Below are positions 36,323 through 47,600 of a DNA stretch of 64,000 nt, in pieces. Source of the stretch: Argyresthia goedartella. Taxonomy: Eukaryota; Arthropoda; Insecta; Lepidoptera; Argyresthiidae. A program made the translations under genes and the position numbers. Below the pieces are notes generated by a model, which saw only the letters and a program-made list of their open reading frames with translations, searched no databases and was not told the DNA's origin. Within the stretch, counting starts at the first letter, position 1, and the number at the start of each line of letters is the position of its first letter. Location of the stretch: NCBI GenBank assembly GCA_949825045.1, contig OX463820.1, forward strand, positions 6,336,501 to 6,400,500, written 5' to 3'.

Positions 36323-36414
36323 TGAATCCTTCGTTACGCTCAGGATTCTAACTTAGAATCCCTCGCTAAGCTCAGGATTCTATCGAAGAATCCTTCCCTT
36401 CACTCTGGATTCAA
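36323..36414. repeat. Three tandem short palindromic units
   Basis: Three consecutive units of 32-33 bp each start GAATCC and end GGATTC (36324, 36356 and 36388 onwards), with a GCT/CGCT core. Each unit can form its own small hairpin. Confidence 0.7.
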
Positions 36415-36690
36415 TGTACCGCCCTCGCCTTAAATACATCATTTTGCTCCCTTGTGACACAAATAACTATTATCGCTAAAAATCAAACAACGTTTTTAAC
36501 AAGATTCCAATTTTCGTTTTCTTATTCATATGATTTTTTGCTGGACAGTGCAAACGGTTTTAAAATATAACCAATTTATTGCGTCACTTTTAAGTATTTT
36601 ACTCAAACAAAGCCAGTAATGTGAACATTATTTTGACAACCTTCTTTGTGCAAAGTCGACATTGCCGCGCTACTTGGAGGAGCCAGAAAA

Positions 36691-36930
36691 GGTGCCGGCA
36701 ATTTCCTGTGAAAATCCATTACTGTCGTGTTTTAGCGACCGGCAATTTCCTGTCAAATTCCATGATTGTCGAGCTTTGTTTCGAAAATGGTAAAAAAAAG
36801 GTAGCGCAAAAAGGCTTTATTCAAAATTTGGTCATGTGTGACAAAAAAAAGAGCGGGAGATCTTCTTGCCACTAAAAAGGTACTGCAAAAAGGCTTTATT
36901 CAAAATTTGGTTGTGTGACAAAAAAAAAAC
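36691..36930. repeat. Two interleaved pairs of direct repeats
   Basis: CCGGCAATTTCCTGT occurs at about 36,693 and 36,741 with similar following bases. A second pair, GCAAAAAGGCTTTATTCAAA followed by ATTTGGT..GTGTGACA and an A run, starts at about 36,804 and 36,885. Confidence 0.8.
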
Positions 36931-36989
36931 TCACTCTCAATTTTATAATAAGCTGGTTTTATTTAATTACTCGCATTATTTGAGTAAAG

Positions 36990-37240
36990 TACTATACAAG
37001 CCTTGGTCCGCAATGACTGCACTGCTGGCCACACTATGAAGGTCTCGAGCTTAGCTTTGCTACGCTCTCGGCCTATAAGCTTGGTCACCATTGCAGCCTT
37101 TGATGTACGCGCTATGAAAGCCTTGACCTTCGGTCTCGGCATTTTTTCAAGGTTGTCCATCAAAGGCAGCAAAGCTGATCGCGCTGTGTAGGCCTTGAGC
37201 TGCGCTGTGCTGCGCTTTCGGCAACCAACAGTGCGACCAG
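36990..37240. repeat. Degenerate repeat with GCTTTGCTACGCTCTCGGC blocks
   Basis: The motif [C/G]CTATGAAGGYCTTGAGCT..GCT..GCGCTYTCGGC recurs roughly three times with variation. The 69- and 62-codon frames on both strands are by-products. Confidence 0.5.
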
Positions 37241-37419
37241 CAACGCAGTCATTACAGACCGCGACAGTAATTTACTATTACCGAGGCTTGCCTAATATAA
37301 ATATGAGGTCTTGTCCAAAAAACAAAGAGAGGAGCCTCGTTCGATTTACAAATTTACTTACTTCCGGTTGTAAATCGCATTTACCTCCCGCTTATAGAGT
37401 TAAAAACAACTTGTTTTCA

Positions 37420-37790
37420 AGATAAAATAAAAACTTTATTTTCTGTAAATATTAACATATGTTTAGAAAACGTAATTTTTTGCCTCTTCTCTACATTAAA
37501 CCATTGTGGGAGAAGCAGGGCAAAGAAACTCCCACAAATTGAATATTAGATCTTTTTAAAAAATAGGTAGTGTTTAGCTAGTACAAATATTAAATAATAA
37601 TTATTAAAATAATATGCAGGAATAAATAATCACGAAATTATTAAGGGAATTTGGTATGTAGTTTTGAATATTGTAATTCCCTTTTTAGATAAAGTGGATT
37701 TTACATGGTTTTTAAATTGCTCAAATGGCAATTTCAAAATCTCCAGAGGTATCCTGTTGTGGTAGAGAATTCAATGACCTTGAAAGAATG
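37420..37790 (-). mobile_element. LINE 3' tail, family T copy 3
   Basis: On the minus strand this matches the tails at 21.8-22.2 kb and 25.9-26.3 kb: the ATTTGAGCAATTTAAAAACC region, AAAGGGAATTACAATATTC, and GGGAGTTTCTTTGCCCTGC with CCCACAATGG. It ends AATAAAGTTTTTATTTTATC rather than in a TTTGA repeat. Confidence 0.7.
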
Positions 37791-40700
37791 GGCCATGCTA
37801 AAAAATACGTACCAACTACTTTTTATTTTATTTTATCAAATTTTTGCCTATTTTAAGAAACTACATAGTCGGTCCTTAAGTTCTGTCACAAGGTTTTTGA
37901 TAGATAAAACTCAGCAATAAACTTTTTCTTATTCGTATTATACATGATTAAAAAGCTTATTTTATACGAATCAAATTGCAATACAATACATTTTGTACGA
38001 TTATCGCAATATGACAAAAAACCTTATAACTTGAGACAATCGCGAACCCAAAACACGCCGCAACTGACAAAAATACCACTTACCACAAATTTAATAAAAA
38101 AACAGTGTTCCAGATAACCAACAAGGTTTTTTTTATTTATTCTGAAACCTCGATTTTAGACCATGCTTAACAACTAGCATTTGATTTTCTGTTAGCTTTC
38201 AGTTCCAACTGCTCCCAAAGAGAACTTTACGTACTTTTTACGTTTTCAGAAAAACGTATAAAAATGATCTTGTGGGCAACAAGTACACTACGTAAAATGT
38301 GAATATGAAAATTAGTTTTACCCAGACTTAGTTACCTTATGCTTCAAAATGAAGGTAACGGGTTCAGGGAGGGTTCTGACTAAAATCTCACGTAAGTTTG
38401 AAAGGTTTTAAGAGTCATGGAAAAAAGATAAAGTGAATCACGTCCGTATTTTTGATTGGGTAAAAAAGTGCAAAATCTCTTAAGAAACTAGCATTTGTGT
38501 AATATGGCTTTAATCATTTAAATCCAATAATCGTTCTAATTTATCAGTATTTAATAAGCTATCAAACCATATATAGTATGAAATAAAATAAAACTTGGTA
38601 TTATTTACTATGCGGCAAAATATTTGTGACAGAACTTATGGACCGACTAGGTATTTTGATGATGATGATGATGATTGAATATTTCTGGTAACAGAAGTCT
38701 ACTTAATTTGTACCTTTTTTTTTAATAACACCCTTCGTGACGTCACTTACTCACAGCTTTGGAAAGGTTGTAGTTGAGGCTGGTTGTTTCCGATTATAAA
38801 AATAAAAAAACTATAATATCAATATTTGTTTACGTTCCGACTGACATCTGCGTTATCGACTGACAGGAAAACTGTTGATACTTGATAGTTTTACAGAACA
38901 GCAAACTTAACGGCGAAGGGAATTTTAACAAATAACGCCGTGGAGGACAAATGAGTCTACCTACATAATGTTTTTTTTTACGGATATATCAGTAATCCTG
39001 CAATATTTTTAATGGGAGTAACAAAATTATTTAGGAACACAATTATCTCGAAATGGTTTTCTCAGTACCTTTAAGTTTTTTTACATGACCAATTGCTAAC
39101 TTTCGCTAGTCTAAACGGGGGTGCAACTAGTTTGAGATTTATTTATTATCCTTTTTCAGAACATTAGTGATGAAAAATATATTTCGTACATATTAATGGA
39201 GGCATAGGCTCGTATTGTGAAGCTGAAAAGATTAATTCTTTCTCTAACATTTTCGTTCTAGAAGACTAGGACCTCATAAATTATCTGAAACCTATCAACA
39301 AAGGTCGCGAGTTAAAATTAGTCTTTTGAGTGCTTGACAATCGAGAACATCTGACATATGTGTTGATGACGTAATCCCGTGATGGTCATATTATTTCAGG
39401 AAGTTGATGGTAGTTAAATATTTGAGTACCTACTTACCTATTCATATAACTCTAAATAACATATTTTTACGGATTTCCCATCACAGGATATCAGTGGTAT
39501 AGATTTGCACTCACATTTAACCAGAAATTCAAACACCTCTTTTCCGTGACTGGGTGTCAGCCCATCGCTGCCTCTCTGGAGATATGAATTACGAATTCAA
39601 CAGATATTAATCACTTTTGTATTGAGCTAACATAATCAGGTTTTATCAGTTTCCGCGGAAATGTGAAAGAATTATGTTTATGGCTAAAATGTTTTTTTTC
39701 CAAAGGTGCCAACTTGCGATCACCATTCATGGCATGGTAGGTATGATAGGCAGTCCCTGCCATAGAAGGGTTGCCTAGTAGAACGGTTTGAGTTGGATCA
39801 TATTGTTACATATGTGGTTCCTCTTCAATTCATAATTCTTTATTGCACACAAATATTTAAGCAGTTAGTTCAATCATCTTATTAAATGGCTCTGGTTTAG
39901 TGCTAAGGCACTTATTAAATGGTGCTCGTTTAGTTTTGGTGTCTATCGTTCATATGTCAGACATGTACCTATATTTTTTGTTTTCAACACTCTCCATCAG
40001 GAACAGTATTTTTTTAAACTAGCTAGTGGCCGTAACTGCAACATCGAATTATTATCATTGGGCCAAAAAGTATCCCATTCGTTAATCTAGCTCAAAAACT
40101 ATCTGTATGCTGAATATCAGCTAAATCACTTCAGTGGTTTAGGTGTGATTGAGTAGCAGGATGCAATTGTGTATTTAAAATTTGTATTTTCATGCAAGTA
40201 TATATTAAAACATTGCCAAGGCATATTGGTATAAAGATGTAGTATTTTTATTATGGCATGTGCAAGAGTTTGGGAGGCTGGACTACAAATTCAGCAATGG
40301 AGACGAAATTTAATCTTAGCAATTGTAGTTGCTCAGTTTTTCATAAAGAGTTACTATGTGTATGACAAAGTGCATTTATTTATGCATGTATTTAATTAAT
40401 TATTGGAAGTCTAACAACTAAGGTTAATTTCGCCAGACTTTAGAAAGACCGCGTTTTGTGATTTTTCTGTGGCTAGTTCGGGTCATTATAAATATGGTCC
40501 TTAAAAGTTGTAGGTGTCGAAGTTTTCCAAATATAATTTTGTGTATATCTGTTTTTTTTAATTATTTGTAGTGACGAAACACATTGTACCTAGTTGCATT
40601 TCATTGGTAAAGGCCAATGCAATGCTGATCATCCTTTAGTGGAATAAATAATAACAAGTATAAATGACACCCCCAATCAAAACAATTTCAGCGATTATGT

Positions 40701-40957
40701 TGTAACATGGTCTGCTTAAAATTAAGTTCTACTTTCTATTAAGTCGTACTTAAAGCATACCGATTATAGTAACTCTTTTTATTTCATTTGACAAGCTTAC
40801 TGGCTGACTAGCCTTCTGAAAAGCAAAGGTTCAGAATTCAAACCTGGAATTTCGTTTGGTAACTCTCAATTATTTTAAAACGTATCCTCTACGTCAATTT
40901 ATTTTTACCGCCTCAATTATGCCATAGTTGCAGTGATGGGCTATTCCCTCATAATTG
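37791..40957. other. Long AT-rich intergenic stretch
   Basis: No gene recognised. It contains a GAT microsatellite (about 38,657-38,677), a fragment of the 6.7-kb SINE family at about 39,480-39,575 (GTGACTGGGTGTCAGCCCATCGCTG in two pieces) and a LINE-like GCAATAAAG signal on the minus strand near 39,840-39,850. Confidence 0.4.
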
Positions 40958-41401
40958 TTAATAGATATAATTTTGTAAATAATTTGTGTTGTGTAAATAG
41001 AAGTCCTTTACTTGATGTGCTGTAATGATTGCTGACCCCCACGCTTGGGTATGTAAACATTTGTATGGCTCGGCAAACCTTTCTATTTCCTGTGTATATA
41101 ATTTAGTAAATGTCTCGTGTACCTCTATCCCTATTGCTACAACTCTGTCTGCAATGCCTCTGATAGCTAGGTTCCTATACGGCTCTCCCACCTGTGCGAG
41201 CCTGTCGAAGCATTGCAGACAACCCTGGATCCTGTATTCTTTTCCGCTCCTCACGCTGTGTCCTCCGCAGGGTTCCACCTGTGCCCCCGCCTACCTACCC
41301 TCCTGCTCACACCACTGAATCCGAAACTCCTCTGCTGAACAGGACTCCTCGCGGCCCTCTATAGGCCATTGTGTGCTACCGCTCCTGCTACCGGACCTCA
41401 T
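40958..41401 (-). pseudogene. Broken reading frame of unknown origin, 147 codons with one stop
   Basis: On the minus strand an ATG at 41401 (in the overlap TGATG) opens a frame of 147 codons ending at 40958, interrupted only by a TAG at 41293-41291. The N-terminal part is polar with EEFRIQWCEQEGR; after the stop come KEYRIQGCLQCFDRL, a possible helix GIADRVVAIGIEVHETFTKL and EIERFAEPYKCL. The upper part is GC-richer than its AT-rich flanks and codon use looks coding-like, suggesting decay from a real gene. I do not recognise the family. It could come from a mobile element or be a degraded host exon. Confidence 0.35.
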
Positions 41402-41459
41402 CAGGGGAGTCGCAGCCTAAATGCGCAAAGTCCGTCACGAGTTCACACCCACGATAAAT

Positions 41460-43228
41460 AAATCTTGTAAATATTCTAAACTCTCTTTTCATACAAGATA
41501 GGGAGTCTTAACCATTTCAATGTTATTCAAATAAAATCAGACAATATAAAAAAACGCAAATAATATTGCATAGGAAAAATCTACAAAAGCATCTAAAATC
41601 ATCTTCTTTCTGAAGTTTCAGATGCTTTTGCTGATTTTTTCTATGTTTCATATGCTATGTGTATTCATAGATGATTTCAAAATACGCGAACCGTCGGAAA
41701 TAATTCGTTTTTGAGTTTTTTTTTTGCGCTATTTCAAGCATTCGCGACCGTATGTGGGAGTATTAGGGTGGGGAAAGGACGAATTTTGCCGTTTTTTTAA
41801 CGTTATATGTCGTTCATAGTTCATTGACCTTGACCTTCAATTTGAACTTTCGTGTGTATTTCTCAGAAAATTCTGAGTTTTACCGTTTTTTGACGCTTGG
41901 TGTCGTTCACAGTTAATTTACCAGCACTACACCGCACTCACACGCGCATCCGCAGTGAAACCGTTGTCTTTCTAAAGGCTAGCCGTAGATTGTTAGCACT
42001 GCAGTATTTGCTTTGGACGCGAGCAACTGCCTCCCTATGCCCTTGTAACAGGGAAGCAGGGTGCTGTCATGTTGCAGAGTAAAGATAAAGCAGAACTATT
42101 CACTGTTAAGTATCTGGGTACAAATTTAAAGTGTTGATAGAATACAAATATGTAATTTTGGTATTCCTGTGATCATGAGCACAGCAGCATATACATGAAA
42201 TATATAAAGGCAGACATCTAGGTACTTACTGTTGGCTGATACATTATCATAACAAACAACAGTGTGATAAGGATTGACATAAACAAACTTGTCTGTTATA
42301 CACGACACATCGTGATATAGATGTGTAGGTAAGGAAATACACAACAGCAGGCACTCTTGAAGCTTTAGAGGATAAATAGGATTCAATAAGACACGTCATT
42401 TCAATAGAAATCAAGCAAGACAAACAGGTTATGATAACAATGTCCACTCACCTAGGTCGTCCATGATTTCAAGACGAATCTGCTAATGATACACTTCACG
42501 ATTTGGGAAATGTTCGATCTATGGAAATAATTCTGATAGGGCGTGTAAATAAGCGATGTAACATTGAAAATCACCGAAAAATTATTGCTGAAAATTCAAC
42601 CCCTAAAAACTTATGCTTGGTGATGTTGGTAGCGATGATAAACTAATTACTTAACTGTCAATGTCAATTTATTGTCAAAAATGTTTTAGATGCATTCGTT
42701 TTTTTCAGTTCTTATTTTTTTTTATGATTGTATTGTAAAACAAATAGGTACTTAGCGTTTAGGCACTGTATTAGTAGTATTCTTCATAATCTTTAGTATA
42801 TTTAGTGTCATCGATCGAAATCGATAACTTAAGAAAAACCAGTATGATTTATTTAATAGTTAGTCTAAAAGAGAACACGTCCTCTGTATCGGGAGCATTC
42901 AGCAACACCAACCTAAGAAAATGACACTTTTATGATTGTACGTTCTGAAGTTTAGGCTAGTTTCATCGTCAACGTCCTCCATGCTATGTTTCGTGAGAAA
43001 ATAGCCCTGAGATTTAAAAAAAAATGTTCAAAATAACAGAAAATAAATGAGTAGGTATAATAAAATAAAGCCATTTGTATCAGTTTTCTAAAAATTGACA
43101 CTTGAAAAAAAAAAACACAACACAATATATCCACTAATATCCAGTCTTTTGAACGTCTGTTCCCTATTGATCAAAATTTTGGAGAATATTTGCTACGCCC
43201 TTTGGAATTTTAGCTTTTCTGCTGTTTT
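41460..43228. other. Spacer upstream of lin-7
   Basis: A CGTTGTCTTTC-containing GC-richer patch at about 41,930-42,070 includes a 61-codon frame with no domain. A 5' untranslated exon of lin-7 probably lies somewhere upstream, but none could be pinned down. Confidence 0.35.
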
Positions 43229-43244
43229 AGAAGATCTGTACACA

Positions 43245-43841
43245 ATGAGTACATCCACCGAGCAACTTACCCTTGCTCGAGACATAAAGAGAGCTATCGA
43301 ATTACTCGAAAAACTTCAGCAGAGTGGTGAAGTGCCTGCGACCAAGTTGGCTGCATTGCAAAAGGTTCTGCAAAGTGACTTCCTAAACGCTGTTAGGGAA
43401 GTCTACGAGCATGTTTACGAGACGGTGGACATCCAGGGCTCAGCCGACATACGCGCATCTGCTACAGCCAAAGCTACAGTTGCCGCCTTCGCAGCGGCGG
43501 AGGGACACGCTCACCCGAGAGTAGTTGAGCTTCCAAAAACCGAAGAAGGGCTTGGCTTCAATGTCATGGGCGGTAAGGAACAGAACTCCCCAATTTACAT
43601 ATCAAGAATCATCCCAGGTGGTGTTGCAGACCGCCATGGAGGCCTGAAACGAGGCGATCAGCTGCTCTCAGTCAATGGAGTCTCAGTTGAAGGCGAGAAT
43701 CACGAAAAGGCTGTAGAATTGTTGAAGCAAGCAGTCGGATCTGTCAAGTTGGTGGTTAGATACACTCCTAAAGTGCTGGAGGAGATGGAAATGAGGTTCG
43801 ACAAGCAAAGAACAGCAAGACGGCGAACTAATTTTAACTAA
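43245..43841 (+). CDS. lin-7: lin-7 / veli scaffold protein (L27 + PDZ), 198 aa, complete
   Basis: Lin-7 (Veli/MALS) is a small cytoplasmic scaffold that joins Lin-2/CASK and Lin-10 complexes at cell junctions and synapses and holds membrane proteins by their C-terminal tails. The ATG at 43245 gives 198 residues, normal for the family (about 195-207). Residues 5-65 form the L27 domain ([36 protein letters not shown]). Residues 92-174 form one PDZ domain with the carboxylate-binding loop GLGF at 102-105, [17 protein letters not shown] and a conserved HEKAVELL helix. The whole coding sequence is one exon. A pyrimidine-rich CTGCTGTTTTAG just before 43,230 could be the acceptor of a 5' untranslated intron. 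The open frame extends 50 codons further upstream, but that part is not conserved, so the inner ATG is chosen. Confidence 0.95.
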   Translation: MSTSTEQLTLARDIKRAIELLEKLQQSGEVPATKLAALQKVLQSDFLNAVREVYEHVYETVDIQGSADIRASATAKATVAAFAAAEGHAHPRVVELPKTEEGLGFNVMGGKEQNSPIYISRIIPGGVADRHGGLKRGDQLLSVNGVSVEGENHEKAVELLKQAVGSVKLVVRYTPKVLEEMEMRFDKQRTARRRTNFN

Positions 43842-44375
43842 ACATGTTTAAGGTTTTATTGGACTTATACAAATTTTCTTGTTTTGAGTTGGATGATTGA
43901 GAGTATGCATGTAATTGTTATTATACCTTATAAGTGCCTGTACTTAATGAGTGACATGGTTGTAGGATTTACCCATTGGGCCTTTTTAATGTAATGATGT
44001 GGATGGTAATATTGTAGGGAAGTGAGGGACAGCTATACCATCCACAACATTAAACTCAACTTACTGTCTTACTATTATTTTGTAAAGAAATGTCATTGTC
44101 CCCTATAAAACATTTGACTTTGAAGGTCATATTATAGTTTTTGTCTGACATTACATTGTTTAGAAAACAATTATAAGATTAGTAATTTGAGTATCTATAA
44201 AACCAGTCATACTCAAATTTTATTTTATTTGTTGCAAAAATCAAAAATCAAAACACCATCAAGGTTAAGAATATTTGGATTTTCCTCACTTTTTAGATTA
44301 TGTAAGCAAAATAATGAAATTTTATTAGTACTAAGGAAAGCTGTATTATTTTGTAGTTATAAATTATAATAAACA
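43842..44375 (+). other. lin-7 3' untranslated region
   Basis: AT-rich, ending at a canonical AATAAA at 44368-44373. A hairpin-like stretch at about 43,995-44,055 (GATGGTAATATTGTAGGGAA) resembles the small inverted-repeat element inside the P-type transposon at 57.3 kb. Confidence 0.6.
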
Positions 44376-44395
44376 CATAGGATACAAAACATCTA

Positions 44396-44411
44396 TTTAT
44401 TTCTTTTTATT
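44396..44411 (-). terminator. PPIL2 polyadenylation signals
   Basis: Two AATAAA hexamers on the minus strand (44411-44406 and 44401-44396) lie 41-56 bases after the PPIL2 stop codon. They are only about 25-40 bp from the lin-7 AATAAA on the other strand, so the two convergent transcripts meet or overlap. Confidence 0.65.
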
Positions 44412-44451
44412 CCTACTTATGACACTATTTACATTTATATTTACCTAAACC

Positions 44452-44685
44452 CTACCAAGCAGCAAAACTGCCAAACCTATAATTTGCATCTTTCTTGGAC
44501 TTCTTAGTTGGTACTTCTTCATTTTTATTCGGCTTGCTACTACCAGCCGCTTCTTGCATGTTGAGGTATTTGCCAACTCCTGATCGGAACACCTTCAGAG
44601 GCTGAGCTTGTGCCTTCTTGGGCTTGAACCCTGGACCTTCTGCTTCAGCTTGCCTCTTCAGTTCCTCTGCTCTTTCTACTACCAA
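44452..44685 (-). CDS. PPIL2: PPIL2 last coding exon (C-terminal tail)
   Basis: The exon follows acceptor CCTCACAG at 44688-44686 and encodes [16 protein letters not shown] through [10 protein letters not shown] to the stop after GSFAAW. The lysine-rich, low-complexity end with VGKYLN and a terminal FG-F-W matches the PPIL2 family. The first codon is TTG read in phase from the previous exon, not a start. Confidence 0.92.
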   Translation of the reverse strand: MVVERAEELKRQAEAEGPGFKPKKAQAQPLKVFRSGVGKYLNMQEAAGSSKPNKNEEVPTKKSKKDANYRFGSFAAW

Positions 44686-47600
44686 CTGTGAGGATTAGAA
44701 AAAACCGAATCTAAATATGAATCGAATAAACAGCTAAAGGATCTTATTAATTACTATAAACAAGTACTAGGTCCCTCGGCAAATCAGTTGGAAACTGTGA
44801 ATAAAGCTTTCGAAACTCTTAAAGCCTTACTAATAAAAGAAGTTATTCATGGTTTAACCTATACAGTTTTTTTTCTTGCTTTGACATTTGACATTTACTC
44901 GACAGCAAAATACTATATTTCTGTTTATGCTAATTTTTAAATTTATTCATTGGCATGCATGTAGCATTTACGCAATGTGCCAATTAAACACAGATCTTCA
45001 TAAAATAATCAATTGTAATTTCATAGTAATCAATTAAAATCGAACATGTTTCAAGTTTTTACTTTAATAACATTATATGAAAATTTATGTATTTTTCGAA
45101 ATATTTATACAAAATTGCCACAATATATTATATGTTTTACTGAAATCAAACTATCAATGTTATTGTGATATAATGAATATTGATATCCGATACCATTGTA
45201 AAATAATTGATTCGATTATTTTTACACATTGGTAAAAGTAGCACAGGAATATTTTATCTGTGGCGACCTTTCCCTAATCTACCGTTATAAAAAAAAAACT
45301 TACGCCTACACTTTGTCGTTATAAAGTGCGAGGCGCTAATTTTAGATATTAAAATAAAAAGTAAATTGTGCGAAAAACATATTGTAATGTCTAAAATGTC
45401 GAACAAGATCTAGGAAATGTTGTCATTTGCAGCGACGCGACGGCATAAAAAAAACGTTATACGTTAGACGAGATGGGAAATTCCGGGAAAAAGTAATTCT
45501 TGGTTTCACTATGTTTCTTTAAATAATTTAAGTCATTTTAGGGGATTAAGTGAGCTGTCTTCACCTTAACGTTGGACCATCATTTGCTTTCTATACATTC
45601 CTCCATCGCGGAGTACATATAATTCCAAATATAAAAAGTAGCGTGACCTGCTCCTCAGCTTCCGTGAATGGGTCGACAAAGACCTGCGTGGCCTCAATCA
45701 CGATGTCGTGTATCGGCCGGTCCCGGTTGTCCACCTCGACTGCCTCCATCGCCGAGAGCGAGTCGACGCCGCCGACGAGTCGCCCGAAGATCGTGTGCTT
45801 TCCGTCCAGCTGCTTGCAGGAACGGAACGTGATGTAGCTGGAGATAGGACAAAATAGAAATATTTAATTCAGACACAAGCATTTATAAAGCCCTCTCTCG
45901 CCCTCATTAGCCATTAGCCTCTCTACCTACCACATAATGTTCACCGTGTTAGCCTGTCCGTTGTCTGTCAGTCACTATACCAGGCGTTTTATTAAGTTGA
46001 AGAAGGGTAAGATGGGCTCATGGTTCATGGGATTTTGGGCCGCTCATTTTTGTTATGACCTTCGACTCGAGGAGAAGTTCACGTCTGCAGTCCAAAGCTG
46101 CAGCGATACGCTGGACCTGTCACGCCAAACGCAATGATCTAGAGTTAAACACGCTCGTTGTACATATCTGTCGTGTGGTCGACTGTGGGTCACTGACTTA
46201 ACCACTCGCCAGCGTGATTGGCGGATTCCGCCAATTTAATATTTTGCCCCACAGTGGGCCTGGCGGATTCCCCCAAAAATGTATGGTTACAATTTGCCGT
46301 TGTAACGTTATTTTTATACCTATCTCTTTCTTTCTTTTTACAAAACGCTGAGGAAGGAACGTTGTTCGCCATTGTGTTCTATGTTTGGCAGGGTACGTAC
46401 AACTGTGATGTGATCCGTTTGTAAGCGATTTTCAAAGTTACCACGTACAATGTCTGGAGGACAGCCATTCCGAATGTTAGCGATTTTCAAATTTACCACG
46501 GTTGAATTATTGTTTTAAATCGAAATAAACTTAATGTTAAACTGTATGACCATTTTTGGTACTTTAGCTAGCAATATTATTGTATATTTACAGTATAAGT
46601 TGATTGGTTATGATTCGCAGCGCGCCAATCGATGTTCAGTCTATTGACAACCGCATTTGCGGGGCAACAACATAAAATTTGCCTTTATTGTTATGTCATT
46701 ATTTTTTCTTTTCCGGCCAGCAGGCAAGCAAAACGGTTAATTTACCAGCTAATTTATCTATGTGGGGTCCCCACTGCAATTTGCTATCAATGGTTATTCC
46801 AAGAAACTTCGTATCATTGTAATGGTACACGAGAGTCGGTACATTTGATTCTTAATTTTGCGTGATAGAGGGCTAGCCCAACGCCGCGCTGTTTTGAATA
46901 CGAGAATCGGTTCAGATAACGTTTGGGGGTTTTGCGTAGCTTACTGGCAAAGTTAGCAAAAAAAACAGAGCCGACGCGTGGGTTGGTTCGTGGAAGTTTT
47001 CAGGCCAGGTTTTTTTGTCGCATTCCTGCGAGATGTGTAGGAATCCGAGCCGAGTTGGCTGCGCGTTGAATAAATTGTGAATAACTAAATAATGAAAGGT
47101 TATTATGGAACGATACGGAGAAAGCTATTATGTTGATTGCAAATATACAATTGCGATTGAGGTATGAGATGGAGGGTCTGAGACGGCTAGTATGAATAGC
47201 ATTCTAGTGGTCTTAGCTTCACGCCCTAGCGGTCGGGTATGCTTAATTAATCGCAACAAGCTTTTATTGGTCAGCGATCAACAGATTCTGTGTATCGGCA
47301 GTACCAAATGATTTGAGTGATCACCTACGGTTGATCATAGTGAATATGCGTACACACAATTTGTAGAACGGCGGATCTGCATGGCATGGTTGAAAATAGA
47401 CTCTGTGTAGTTAGTGATAAGAAGCTTCGCTTGGGCAGAGCGTGTTCGCAAAGGACGCATATAAATACCAGAGCGTGGGAGGGGAGAGCATTCAGTCTCA
47501 GCGTCTAGCTACTGTGACAGTCGTCTTTCACGAGTTCTAAACAGTTTTTGTCTGCCGTGTTACGCGTCAGAACTATACGAATTTGTGATTGCGAAGTTTC

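Noticed and set aside
43095..43244. 50-codon N-terminal extension of lin-7
   Set aside because: The extension is not conserved in the family and contains a likely splice acceptor; the inner ATG at 43,245 gives the standard length.
44683..44685. Start codon for a separate 77-residue protein at 44,685
   Set aside because: The codon is TTG and follows a good splice acceptor. It is an internal PPIL2 exon, not an independent gene.
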